Shown: one piece after another, positions 12,680 through 23,895 of the stretch
Layout of the letters: each line of letters opens with the position of its first letter
How positions within the stretch are numbered: the stretch's first letter is position 1
Assembly: GCF_014633365.1 (NCBI RefSeq)
Contig: NC_068338.1
Coordinates: 18,672,616 to 18,736,615, forward strand
From: Diospyros lotus
Taxonomy: Eukaryota > Streptophyta > Magnoliopsida > Ericales > Ebenaceae
Length of the DNA: 64,000 nucleotides
Direction of reading: 5' to 3'
Notes under the pieces: generated by a model
Told to the model about the DNA's origin: nothing
What the model saw: only the letters and a program-made list of their open reading frames with translations
Database searches by the model: none
Made by a program: the position numbers and the translations under genes

Positions 12680-13295
12680 CTCTTACCTTTGCAAATACCT
12701 CTCGGAGGGAAGGAAGAGATTTTACACCGAGTAGGCGACCTCTCACTTCGTCTAGATCAAAACTAAGGCCCTGGAGGAAGTCAAAAATTCTTTCTTTCTC
12801 TAGCATCTTGCCATACTTCAAGTTGTCAATTGTGCACTCCCAACTTGGATCATAAAAGAGATCCATCTCTTGCCAAAGTTCTAGCAGAGTATTGTAATAT
12901 TCAGTCACATTCATATTACCTTGCCTAGTGGTCCGAATAGCTAATCGAATCTCGAAACATTGGGTTGTATTTTTGAGATCCGAGTATATTTCTTGGACTG
13001 TATCCCATGCCTCCTTAGCTGTCTTGTAGAAGAGGTATGTGCGACCAATTTTTGGCTCTATCGAGTTGATGAGCCATGCCATAATAATCTAGTTCTCGGC
13101 TTCCCATCTTTGATAATTTGCAGAGGTTTTTGGTGGTGCTACAACATCACCAGATAAGTAGCCATATTTGCCTTTTCCTTTAATCACTAATGCAATCGAT
13201 TGACACCACTCTTGGAAATTCTGACCATTCAATCGGTGTTGAATGATTTGCAGGCTTTGGCTATCAAAAGATAGGGGCAGTCCTTGAGTCACCAT
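12642..13295 (-). pseudogene. Copia gag polyprotein fragment
   Basis: Two open segments in one frame (13295-13089 and 13082-12642) are separated by a single in-frame TAG (gagaactagatt on the minus strand) where relatives read WEAEN followed by a sense codon. The product has IIQHRLNGQNFQEWCQS, RWEAEN, MAWLINSIEPKIGRTYLFYKT and AWDTVQEIYSDLKNTTQCFE. It also has RTTRQGNMNVTEYYNTLLEL and WQEMDLF, typical of copia gag (UBN2-type). It reads out of the copia 5' LTR and PBS on its right. The zinc knuckle and all of pol are lost through an internal deletion. Not functional. Confidence 0.9.
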
Positions 13296-13402
13296 CGTAT
13301 TTGGGGACGATTCTGTAGATACCGTAGGTTTTGAACTAGCTATGGCTGCTACAGGGATATGCCTTGATAAATTAGACTTGGATCAACCAAGCTCTGATAC
13401 CA

Positions 13403-13775
13403 TGAACAGAATTGAACACCTAACTAAACTGTTAGGTTGAAGAGAACTTAGAAAAAAAATATCCCACGCTATCTTGTATTGAACCATAGGCCAATCTCTT
13501 ATACAAAAGGTTTCCTACTTAAGTTAGAACTTTACCTAGCTTCAAACTCTATAAAGATATACCCATTCTAAGATACTTCTACTACTTTATATTATCTCTA
13601 TTATTTAGGTAACTTATCTTCACAATCTTATCTCCTATATTTTTTCCAGTTATCTAGGAACTCTCTTCTTCTTCTTTGTCCGCATCATCTCGGCTTCATC
13701 TCTATCTTCATCTCTTTCTCTTGTAGATCATTAATGACCTCTTCTTCTTTATCATAACCATACATATTTCTAACA
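13403..13775 (-). repeat. 5' LTR of the copia element (373 bp)
   Basis: On the minus strand it runs from TGTTAGAAATATG to TGTTCAATTCTGTTCA and is followed directly by the Met-tRNA primer-binding site. Its left part is repeated at 9950-10037 and 12506-12679. TSD AGTAT follows on the right at 13776-13780. Confidence 0.92.
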
Positions 13776-14050
13776 AGTATATTAGTTGCACCATGGATCT
13801 AGACTTGTCAACAAACAAATGCCTACTAAGAAGAACTAGGAGATATACTCGCACATACCTTTGCACGACTTGATCCGATTCATCATTTGGGAGATAATTA
13901 GAAAAGTGATGTCTTAACCAATTTAACTAACTTCAGATATGACCCGTTTAATGCATTTGTCACTGGTCGCAACCCCAAGTAACTAACACAATGATGCTCA
14001 ATCCCAATTAGTCGTCCCTATCACAACAAGTCCATCAATCTGTATAGCCG

Positions 14051-14319
14051 AGATTTGATGTCCCAAAAACCTGTCCCCTTCCTTGTCCACCCAATCAAAT
14101 GCTGCCACATCACCTATTTTTAAATAGTAATTTTTTTAAAAAGTTATAAAATCAAACAAAAAAATTATAAAATCAAATAATAACGTATATATAATCAATA
14201 TATATCTCATTTATAATTTTTTTATTTGATTTTATAACTTTTTTAAAAGAATTATTATTTGAAAATGGGTGATGTGGCAGCATTTGATTGGGTGGACAGG
14301 TTTTTGGGACAACAGATCT
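14051..14319. repeat. Inverted duplication inside the PMD sequence
   Basis: Arms at about 14051-14156 and 14224-14319 are reverse complements. Both carry the caaatgctgccacatcacc segment and the atgtcccaaaaacctgtcc segment, apart from a roughly 12-bp insertion in the left arm and scattered changes. The left arm, read on the minus strand, is PMD coding sequence (GDVAAFDWVD). The right arm is the same exon flipped and inserted after the N-terminal block. Together they form a hairpin with an AT-rich loop of about 65 bp. Confidence 0.85.
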
Positions 14320-14894
14320 TGACTCCAATATGCAACCCCATGATAATAGCCACATGTAATGTGATTGTGGGCTCACCCACAATAAGGTGAAAACTATGCG
14401 TTTCCTGTCGCCACCGCTCGGTGAGGGCAGTCAGTAATGGCCAATCAATCTTCAAGCCAACACCAAGCCTATGCACATGGAAGAAACTAGCTCTCGTAAT
14501 GTATGGGATTGTGCGATCATGCGGGATGTACTCCTTCATTGCATATGATTGTCTATTACGACATGCCAATATACTAAAGTTCTTCCCAGCCCAAACGTCC
14601 TCTAATCGATGATTATGTTGAAGATGAAGTACAGTTCTATCATCTGGCCTTGGACCATATTGGTGCTTCATCTCATCCATATTCTTGCTACAAGCATTAT
14701 AAATCCATATCAACAATGAATCTATGAACATTTATATATGCATGGAATGTAAATATAAAAAGTTGTAAAATTAAGTGGATTTAAGGTAAGCATTAAATAG
14801 AAAGCTAAATGCATGGAATGTGACTTATAGTAGAAGCCAAGGAGATGAAAAATGGATTAGTTACAATTAAAAGCCAAATACCCAATTGTGAAGA

Positions 14895-15065
14895 ATGATG
14901 GCCTTGGACTTGGGATGATCGCTTTTGCGTGGTCCCCAATACTTGTGTTCTCGATTATGTTAGGGGACTTCGACTCACTGCACATGGCGAGAATCGAACT
15001 CATGATCTACCGAACTGACACCGGCATATCACTTATCCGATCGCTCGACATATGTCCTGAGAAAA
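14895..15065 (-). mobile_element. SINE-like element, family A copy 2 (best preserved)
   Basis: The minus strand starts CTCAGGACATATGTCGAGCG. It has a box-A-like stretch (GTCGAGCGATCGGATAAGTG) and, about 40 bp later, a box-B-like GAGTTCGATTCTC. Then comes a body with cctaacataatcgagaacac. The order matches 8155-8370 and 58485-58615. It is noncoding. The spacing of the boxes fits a tRNA-derived SINE. The ends and TSD were not resolved. Confidence 0.5.
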
Positions 15066-15513
15066 ATGTTATAGTAATAAAACTATCACAGAATTGAGGT
15101 AGGTTGGATTAATATGAGATCATGATGATCAAATTAAGTAGATTTGGGGCAAAACTAGGACATATATGATTACAAATGAACAAATTTTGCTATATAATAT
15201 AAGAAAATTCAATTAAATGATGGCTTAGATACTATATATAATTATCCAATTAATGAAGAAATAGATATCATATATAAAATCTAAAAGAAATCTTCATTTC
15301 TTATCTTCAGAGGAATAAAACAACAATAAGGCATGTTTATTCTCTAATCATATGGATCTTAGGTCACCTAAAAACAACATTAACATTACATAAATGATAA
15401 CAAAACAACATTACCAAATTTCAAACAACACAATTGATTAAACATTTTGGAACAAACTTCAAGGAGACAAATACAGTTAACACCCCCAAATTGTTTAAAA
15501 ATAAATTCAAAAG
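15066..15513. other. AT-rich intergenic DNA, nothing recognised
   Basis: Reading both strands I see only AT-rich sequence with short chance ORFs and no domain or repeat that I can name, up to the solo LTR that starts at 15514. Confidence 0.5.
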
Positions 15514-16486
15514 TGTTAAGTTCAAGGGTAAGTAAATAAAATTTTGATGATAACAAAAATATTTTTATGATATAAATATATTTTTTACTCATGTAAAAAG
15601 TATATTTATTTTGAATTAAATGTGGGTTATCTTTAGACATGTTTTCATATTTTTAACAAAAGTTTATGTTTAAATTTTCATATATTGATAAATGTATTTT
15701 TTACTCATGCAAAAAAGTAAATTTATTTTGAATTAAAAGTAAGTTGCTTTTAGACATGTTTCTTTATTTTGATCCTTTATATCTCAAAGCTTATGTTGAA
15801 TTTTTATATCTTGATAAATGTATTTCTTAATCATGCAAAAAAGTAAATTTATTTTGAATTAAAGGAGAATTACTTTTAGAGGTGTTTCCTTATTTTGTTC
15901 TTTGTTTTTTGAAAAAACCTAAAGATTTTTTAAATTTCAAATTTCATATTAACCCTCTCTTTAATGACTTTTTTTGGGAAGATGTATATATATAGGGTAA
16001 GTATGGAGGCTCAAATGAGAACAAACTTAATAGAGTATTCAAACAAGAATGAGAAGGTTCAAAGTGTTGGAAGTTTGTTGGCTTGTGAAATTCTCAACCA
16101 TTGGTGACTTGTCTTTAATTATCTCTGGTCGTAAGTTTGTTATTTTATTCACTTGTTGTGTGAGGGAGTTATATTTGCTAACAGTTTACTAGTAGTTCTT
16201 GCTTAGGCAAGGGATTATATATTAGTTTTACCTCTAATTAAAAGTTAGTGTTAATTCTACCTAGTGGAATCTCAAGCTAAGTCTTGACAGAGAGGAGTAG
16301 ACACTTTAGAGGTGAACCTCTATAAATATTCTCTTGTTCTTTATGGTTGCTTGATTTTATTGTGTTTATTTATATTGCAATCACTACATATTAATATCAC
16401 ACATTCAAAAGTTTTTAATAAGAGCTAAAATTATTAATTTTTGAAAAAACCAATTCACCCCATATTGAGTATTTTTCTGGGTAACA
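15514..16486 (+). mobile_element. Solo LTR (973 bp), TGTTA...TAACA, family T
   Basis: It begins TGTTAAGTTCAAGGG and ends CACCCCATATTGAG...GGGTAACA. A perfect 5-bp TSD, AAAAG, flanks it (15509-15513 and 16487-16491). A TATATATATAGGG box near 15990 is a plausible promoter. The left part contains three tandem units of about 115-127 bp, listed separately. The end motif aattcacccc is shared, inverted, with the related repeats at 34115, 35735 and 44017. There is no internal domain. The TSD and TG...CA ends show LTR integration; copia-type is inferred from length and ends. Confidence 0.85.
15581..15905. repeat. Three tandem units of about 115-127 bp inside the solo LTR
   Basis: Units begin near 15581, 15697 and 15824. 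Each starts with a tttactcatg(t/c)aaaaaagta-like block, then tttattttgaattaaa, a ttagacatgttt block and a ttgataaatgtat block. They lie in the upstream (U3-like) part of the LTR at 15514-16486. This position is equivalent to the TCGA-motif arrays of the related copies. Confidence 0.8.
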
Positions 16487-16491
16487 AAAAG

Positions 16492-19400
16492 TGTAACCAA
16501 AATCAATGAGAGGTGAACTTATACCTTGATGTAACGAGAAGTACTACGAGATTGATTTTTCCTAAGTGTTGCTGGTATTTCTTGAGAGGAGACGGCTATT
16601 GACTTCAGTAGGTAGGAAAATGGGAGATTTGGGGATCAATTTGAGTATGCATTGACTTAAGGGAGCATTGGGTAGGGTTAGGGTTTTGAATTGAGGAAAA
16701 GAGAAAAAGGAAGAATCATAAAAGAGGAGAAAGGCATGGGTTTTATACATCCTAATAAGCCAAATGATATCATTCTCTTTAAAATATAACCTTTGTTTTC
16801 ACTTGGTCTTTGTTGGCATTGTTTCCCCACAATTGATAGGGAAATATAAATTTCTTTAAGATGTCTTTAGCGATTCTACCTTGGCGATGCCATGTGGGAT
16901 CCTCCGCCTATGTAACATTCTCCGTGTCATGGAGAATGTTATGTTGGTAAAATTTTATTCTAGATGTTAATTAGGTAAAAAATTTTATGGCCTTTTTTAC
17001 TTTTAAAATTGGGAGGTGAACTTTTATAGCGATGATAAACTTTTTTGTAACAAAAAGATCATGAGTTTGAAATGTAAAAAAAATCTTCCAAGGGTAGACA
17101 ACTTACGAAGACAATCCCTTCTCTTAACACTCATAAAGGAAAACTCTCGAGCATGGGATTTTTTTTTTTTTTTAGTACTATTTTTATAAAAATGTAAAAG
17201 TCTAGAAAATAAATTTTTCTATCATATAATTTTTAGTTTTGTATGTAAGATAATAATTTTTGAAAATATCCAAAAAGTATTTATTTTTTCATTTTTTCTT
17301 ACATCAAATTGTATGATTATGATTGGTGAGCTAATATTTTTTGAGTAATAATTTTTTTCATAAATTATTTTCTCTCCTCTTATGTTTGTGTGTGTGTGTA
17401 TATATATATATCACCAAATATTTGATATAAATATAAATATATATATAATATGAATATAATTGAGAGGAGAATATTATACTGGATATACGATTATATATAA
17501 AAATACATAATTAGTTTGAAATAAGATAAATCATAATAAGATTAAAGTGACTTCTATGAAGGATAAGATGGATGATTTATGTAATTAAAATAATTTCGTA
17601 TCACAAAAAACGTACCAATGCATGCATTTAGAAAAAGAGTGGATGCAATTAAAAAAAATGTTTAAAAGAAAATCAAGAAAAACATAAAACTCTCAAGACA
17701 ATTAGCTTATAAAAGATAGGATTAATTACATATATATGCATAACATACAAAGATTACAATTAGTTTATAAAAGGTAAGGTAAATTACAAATATATCTCCT
17801 TTGATTTGATCAATTTCAAAGGCGTCAGCACTTTAAAGTTAACTCGAAAAGCCCCAATTGGTTTCATTTCTTTGCGCTTACACTCTTCTTATCCAAATGA
17901 AGAGCTAACATTGTCAATTATTAACCCAAATAACATAGTTTTATGTCAAATAATATTAATTAAATTATACTAAAAATAAAAATAAAAAACAACCAATGGA
18001 GAATTGATCGCTAGTGATGAATCACTGGCGATTTGTTCTTTGGAACAAGACACAAAAAGAAAAACAGAGATGGAAATAAAGAAAGAAAATGAGGAGGAGG
18101 AACAAAAGATTAATAAGATAAAAACGATATTTGTTTGTTCCAAACCTTTGAAAACCTAGAATGAACCCATATCGATTTGATCTAAGGGTCTGTTCCAGAA
18201 TAAAACCTATATTTTCTTTCTTTTTGTAGCAACTACTTTTCTTTTTCTTCTCTTTCTAGTGATTGTTCTTTTCCTCTCTTTCTATGAGTTCTCAAAATCC
18301 TTTGTTTCTAGCAATCAACAAAGGTTGAACCCTTCATTACAAGAGGGAAAAAAAAAAAGATAGGGTTCGAAGATTTGGAACAAACTTAGATTTGTTCAAT
18401 CTAGGTTCATTTTAGGTCGTTTGAAGATTTGGAATGAGCCCAAAGCGCTTCGATCATCATCATCTGTTAGTGTTGTGTGCCCCGATGCTAGATTTGGATG
18501 ACATCTAGTGGATTCATTTTAATGCATTAATTGTATTTTTGTATAAATTAATAAAAGACAAGGTTTTCTTAATTCATATTTTCTACAATCAATTATATAA
18601 ATGAGTCCCCTATATCTTTTGTATAAAAATCTTATTTTCAAGATGGTGAGACTGTATGACAAAATTCTCTGGTAACAGAATATCTTAAATTATTCCTAGT
18701 CATTAGATTATTTGGATGGGGATTCTCTGATAACAGGCTCAATCGGACGTTAGGTGATAAAAGAATTATAACACACAATAATTGTCAACTATAATATGGT
18801 CACTTAAAGTAAGACTTCATTACCACCTAGATTGTCCTAAACTACTGTCAAATGCTATTTAGGAACTCTCGGAATGCCGTCGAGATTTGAAAAAGTTATG
18901 GGAATAGGTCAAGAGGCTAATCGATACCGAAAAAGGTTTCGGTGTTGTTTTATTGTTAACTGCTAGTGACTTAGAAAGTCACATACCATATAGTATTGCA
19001 TTTGATATCAATATCGTATACCCAAAATATCTCTGAAAATGATTGGTTAAAAGTTAATCATTAGCCCTTACCAATAATGCATAGTGCATAGTAATAATAT
19101 ATAGTGCATAGTGTAAAATCAATTATTAATTACATAGTAAGAGGCGACAGATTCCAAATAGTGCATAGTGAAATTGTATAGTAACCTCTTAAATTATTGA
19201 GAGAATAATTGAGGTGGGGGTCAAGGGCGGCGGATTTGAAAAATCTCTCAATTTGGGAGGGGAAGAGAATTTTTTTTAATAAAAAAAGCAAAGCCTTTTG
19301 CCTTTTTTCTCTCTTTCTCTCTCAGACGATTATTTTTTTTTCTTCTTCCTTTGAAAAATATTTTGTTGCCATATAATTATTTTACGTGTGAAGATCACAT

Positions 19401-19791
19401 GTAAAATTTTGAGACATGGGCACCGGTGATATGCAGATCCTCTGTGTCTAGCACATGAAGAGATGACCAAAACAATACCTTACTGCATACTAGGTGTGGA
19501 CAAATTAGGACCACTATAACGTGAGGTGGACACGGTCTCAATACAAAAATAATTTATGTATCCCAACCTTACATTAGACAACAAGTATACATTTATTTAT
19601 ATATTCTTTTATTGAATATACATATTGTTTAAATAACTAAGTTATATGTGGCGTGTATATTATATTCTGCTACATATATCTGATACATAATAAAATTTTA
19701 TTTTTACCTATACCGTCATACTAGTGATTCTTTTTATCATCATCATCATTTCTTTTTCTCTTTGAGTCATTTTTAGAGGGGTTAATCTACT
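16492..19791. other. Intergenic DNA, AT-rich, no supported gene
   Basis: Short ORFs here have no recognisable domain. Small structures seen are a hairpin at 16913-16941 (taacattctcc/ggagaatgtta), a TG/TA microsatellite at about 17388-17412 and a hairpin at about 18007-18032 (atcgctagtga/tcactggcgat). Around 18470-18760 and 19380-19560 the text looks like noncoding retroelement remnants (the tgttgtgtgccccgatg start), but I cannot define ends. Confidence 0.45.
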
Positions 19792-20166
19792 TTGCTTGAG
19801 AGGCTTACCGAATGGAATCAAAAAGACCAAAATACCCTCGCCCAAAATACAAATTTGCAAGAGATGCCACTGCCTTCACCTGTCTTCTCTCTTTCTTCCC
19901 ATGGTTGACCGTCAAGCACTGCTGCCTTCGCCTCGCTACTGTCACCTTGCCGCCTCGCCAACCATCAAAGAATGTAGCGACGGTCGATAAGGTGAGGTGA
20001 TGGCAACAAGGCGAAGGCAGTAGTGCTTGGCGGTCGACGATCACATAGCGACCATGGAAAGGGAGAGAGGAGAGAAGTAAAGGCAGTGGCATTCCTTGCA
20101 AATTTGTATTTTTGGGTAAGGATATTTTAGTCTTTTTAACCCCATTCGGTAAGCTCCTCGGGCAAT
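19792..20166. mobile_element. Foldback MITE-like element, same family as 191-614
   Basis: The left end (gaggcttaccgaatgg, then aaaaagaccaaaatac) pairs with the right end (gtctttttaaccccattc, then ggtaagctcctcgggca). The pairing continues inward to acaaatttgcaagagatgcc and to the CCATGG segments at about 19898 and 20052. The arms make up most of the element. Noncoding; ORFs on either strand are mirror images. Confidence 0.75.
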
Positions 20167-20865
20167 GTAGCACGGCTCCTTTTGGAGAACTACTATGTCA
20201 GTTGGAAATAGTCAACGACCATTCTTTTTATTCTTTTCATTTGATTTTTATTTTATTTATTTATATTTTAATTTTTAATTTAGCATAATTTAATTAATAG
20301 CTTTTGGCATAAAACTATGTCGTTTTGATCAATAGCAGATGACGTTGGCTCTTAATTTGGACAAAGGGAGTATGGCGCAAAGAAATGAAACCATAGCGAT
20401 TTCTAGGGCCAAGCTTTCAGTATGGAAGACATTCTTAAAAATAAGTTAAATCACATAAACAAAATAAATAAATGAAAATTTAAAATTCATTAAATACCTT
20501 ATCTAATTAGAATAAAGTTTGACATGTTGAGTTAAAATTCCAACTTTATACTAAAAAGGGATGGTTATAAATATTAAATAATGATATTTCTAAAGTTTAC
20601 ATTACTTTGGAATTATAAAAAAAATATTAAAAATGCTACTTGGATATGAAGTAGATATACTTTATTTATTTATATACTTAATTAGCTTCAGTGTATTTGC
20701 ATTCAATTATTATAAATACCGTTGTGGTTTTATGTCCAATAAATATATATATATATAATACACTAAAGTTGAGTGTATAATAGAACATACAAACCCTAAG
20801 GCCAAATAGCATTTCTTAAAAAATAGAAACATAGTAAGTAGGGGGTAGTGAAAGGAAAATTTTTG
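20167..20865. other. Intergenic AT-rich DNA
   Basis: No supported gene. It contains a short TA microsatellite at about 20744-20757 and no repeat that I can assign. Confidence 0.45.
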
Positions 20866-21026
20866 AGGGCCAGACAGGTTGACAAACAGGCTTATAGAAT
20901 GGGGGTTAAAAGACTAAAATGCCCTCACTTATATTGTATTATATTTTTTTTAATGCAATGTGGGTAATGGCATTTTAATTTTTTAACCTTCATTCTATAA
21001 GATTGTCTGTTAACTTGTCTGCCCCT
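20866..21026. mobile_element. Short MITE with 40-bp terminal inverted repeats
   Basis: The left terminus (agggccagacaggttgacaa, then acaggcttatagaatggggg) pairs with the right terminus, whose reverse complement reads aggggcagacaagttaacag, then acaatcttatagaatgaagg. The core continues ttaaaagactaaaatgccc, as in the two larger foldback elements. Length is about 161 bp; noncoding. The TSD is unclear. Confidence 0.75.
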
Positions 21027-23068
21027 ATAGAAAGACATAAGACTCGTAGTGAAATGTTATGAGTACCATAATATTTGTTTTGTTCAATGCTGACGAAATC
21101 AAAGAGAGATGTGGGCCCCACCTCCACCCGCCCTCTACGTACGCGGGCAACAGATCACCTCTTGGTAGGGGTATAACTTATTCTTCAATTTCTCCTTAAG
21201 CCTTGGACGTCGTCAATTGATTAATTTGTTAATATTAATTGTATTATGATTGTTTAAGCATTTGACTTGTTCCCCACAGTTTTCTGTTCAATCAATCATC
21301 TTTGACCATTTGGGCCAATTTCTTTTTCTCTAATTTCCAATCTGATTTTGTTAATTAGTGCCAAATGGCCATTAGCAAGTGTCATTAACAAGATGACACA
21401 AGCTAAATCAAAAATTGGAACCAGTCCTTGTCTTTCTAAACTAAAATATATATTATGTTTGTCGAGTTCTTTCTTTTTTTTCTTTTCTAAGTTAGTTCTA
21501 GAATAAGAGGAGTAAATAGATTTATGTTAAAACATGATTTTAAACAATAATTTCTTACGAGGTTAGGATCAGAAATTTCTATGAAATTATTAAAGATGAA
21601 ATGAATAATAATAAATTAAATGTGAAATTTAACAAGAACTTTATAAGAAACTTTGAAATAAATAAATAATCAAAAATTGAATACGTTGTAATATATTCAA
21701 GCTTTTAGATTATTTGAGTAATCATATGCAGGGACGGCTTAAGAGTTGGTGGGATCTTAGGCAGCAATGACACAACCGACTGTAGCTCGCTCTCTCTTTC
21801 TCTCTCTTTTCCGTCGTTCTGTCCGAGCATTGAGCAACATCACCGTCGCCTAACCTACGACAACGTGTCTGTTGTCTCTAGCTCTTGGTCTCCTTCCTCC
21901 CATCGATGACTGGATCTCTTGATCTCCCGACTTTCGTCGATGTCACCCATTTTCTTTTGTCGGTGTCCAACGTCTCTCTTACTTTTCGACATCTCCTCTC
22001 TCCAGCATCTTCTCCGACATCTTGTCCGTCTCCTGGTATGCCATCCTCCCCTCTCCCCCCGCGTTCCCTCTTTTGGGGCCCAAGGCATATGCCATGGAGA
22101 ATCTTTTAGATATTCTAGATGTACAATACGTCGGTTTCATAGGATTAGAAGGCAATTATAGGTTGTTTTCTAATGCTTAGGATTTATAAATATATATTGT
22201 GAAGCCTAAAAGATGTCATTAAGTTTCCATCAAATCTCTAGTTTATGAAAAATTAATTTATAATATAGAAAATTGAAACAAATGTTAAAAAAGAAAAAGA
22301 TAGAGAAGTTTTTACTTAGTATAATTTAGTTAGGGAAAAGTGATGATGATTAGGAAAAATGTTTGTAGAAAATCATGATTTTTAAATCTCTAAATTAATA
22401 ATAAAAAATTAAAAAACTTGTTTTAAGATTTTTCTTCTTTCAACACAATAAGCAAACTTCGGCCTCGATATCAAAACACTGTAAAACTTGTTTTTCTCAA
22501 AAGTGAAAAGTGAATCAAAGCCTTGAAAAAGAGTTCGTTAACCAATCTGGTTTAGTAAATTAAGCTGAAGTTAAATACGATATTAAAGAATCAATTCTTA
22601 CTCACAATTTCGTTACCATTGATTTTTTTGTCGTAAGGACAGAATGGACAATAGCTTATGACAAGAGTTGGAAGTGGCTAAAGCAGCCAGATGAGCCTAG
22701 GCAAGGAAGCCAAAATATTCTTGTGGATCTTAAAATTGTATTGATTTCACTAAAAAAAGCTAGCTCGGAATGCTTTAGGCTTAAAATACAAAAGGGATTT
22801 TTTCAAATTTAGTTAAATTTTATTTAAAAATTTTAAAACTCAATCTAAGGTTGTGCTAGAATAAAAACAAATTTTAAATAAACTTATTTAAATTTGGTTA
22901 TTTGAAATAACACCTATGTATTTGTTATTTAGGTGTCATTTCAAATCTTCCCATTTATTTGGTTTATGTTTAAGATAGATTTGGACCTAAATTAATAACA
23001 ATTATGTAACCCAGATTTAAAATTTTGACTCATAAATGGCATAATCAAATAATCATATCCATACATAT
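21027..23068. other. Intergenic DNA, no supported gene
   Basis: It is AT-rich with a C/T-rich patch at 21780-22080 that produces overlapping ORFs on both strands (21855-22161). These have low-complexity Arg/Ser composition, no domain and no conserved start context, so I do not call them. Nothing else recognisable was seen. Confidence 0.45.
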
Positions 23069-23895
23069 AGAAAGATTAATTGTCCCAACTCACCTATAGT
23101 TTAGATTATTTGCAGAGACACTCCTATGGTTTAATGTTTTTTGGTCGAACAGGACCCTTAATTATGTTACAAGACTCTATAATTAACTCTAATTAAGCTA
23201 AATTAAGATAATTAAATGTTAGTTACGATAAATTTAACTAAGTAAAAAATTCAAAAGAGAAAAGCTATTCTAGCTTAATTATCATCAGAAAAACCCATTG
23301 ATTCCATTGCTTGAAATGATGGGCATCTCAAAACCCATTTTCATCAAATCCTATCTTCAACAGAGATGGGTTCTGGTTTGTTTAGTCAGATCTCTGTCTC
23401 TATTGAAGATGGTTTTAGAAGGATCAAATCAATTCTAGAGACTATCTTTGATAGAGATGGGTTTTGGAACCTAAAGAGAGAAAAAAAAAAAAAAAAAAGG
23501 AGTATTAATTAAAATGAGTTATTATAATTTTTTATAGAGATGGGAATTGGAATAAAACGAGAACCTATTTTTTTTAAAGTTTGTCGGAGATAGGAACCAA
23601 AACCCATCATTGTCGGTCTTCATCAAAGATAGAATCTAATGAAAGTAGGTTCTAAGAGACTTATTGTCAAGAACGATGGATTTTTTTGGTAGAACTTAAT
23701 TATTCCAACTAGAAATATGTTTTTAATTCTTTAATTTTTTATCTAGTTAAATTTAATTATCTTGATTTAGTTTAATTAATGTTTAAGTAAAGATATTTGT
23801 AACATGGGTATCGGAGGAAAAAAAAAAAAACTAAATTACAAGGGATTTCTTTGCAAATAGGGCAAATCACAGGTAATATGGAGCAATTAACCTTT
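23069..23895. mobile_element. Putative MITE with imperfect inverted ends
   Basis: The left end (gattaattgtcccaactcac, with tttgcagagac further in) resembles the reverse complement of the right end (ggttaattgctccatattac, with tttgcaaagaa). Inside, aacccat/atgggtt segments recur in both orientations (for example aaaacccattttcatc and agagatgggttctgg). It has no coding capacity. The ends are approximate and the TSD was not found. Confidence 0.4.

Larger units (their letters stand above)
9950..13775 (-). mobile_element. Copia-type LTR retrotransposon, pol deleted, with a nested solo LTR
   Basis: The element is flanked by a perfect 5-bp TSD, AGTAT (9945-9949 and 13776-13780). Its 5' LTR is 13403-13775. 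Next to it is a primer-binding site matching initiator-Met tRNA (minus strand TGGTATCAGAGCTT, about 13389-13402). A gag-type ORF follows, and then a truncated 3' LTR. All of protease, integrase, reverse transcriptase and RNase H is missing. A 2.47 kb solo LTR is inserted in the 3' LTR. Removing the element and one TSD copy makes the host PMD reading frame continuous (MVQLIYLPLFCDLDYC), which confirms both boundaries. Confidence 0.92.
9215..14731 (-). pseudogene. Plant mobile domain (PMD) coding sequence, disrupted
   Basis: Minus-strand pieces of a PMD (MAIL1/'phosphatase 7 long form'-type) protein run in order. 14731-14320 has the N-terminal block (LQHNHRLEDVWAG, YITRASFFHVHRLGV, LLTALTERWRQETHSFHL). 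About 14156-13781 has GDVAAFDWVD, then LGLRPVTNALNGSYLKL-like sequence and RYVRVYLLVLL. 9949-9215 has GTLNWGSAILACLYGALC, YRDELDRQTEDQV, VNWQPYTLDMITQLP, EVPLICFDVIEWHYPSRVV and LWDSQHE. Frameshifts and stops break the reading frame, and an inverted duplication lies inside it. A copia element splits it between 9949 and 13776. PMD proteins occur both as host MAIN/MAIL genes and inside transposons; this decayed copy is more likely transposon-borne, but no transposase was found. Confidence 0.8.

Noticed and set aside
19796..20173. ORFs on both strands at 19796-20173
   Set aside because: Same explanation: the sequence is an inverted repeat, so each arm gives a similar peptide.
21855..22161. ORFs in the C/T-rich block 21855-22161
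   Set aside because: Low-complexity composition, both strands open, no domain or splice context.
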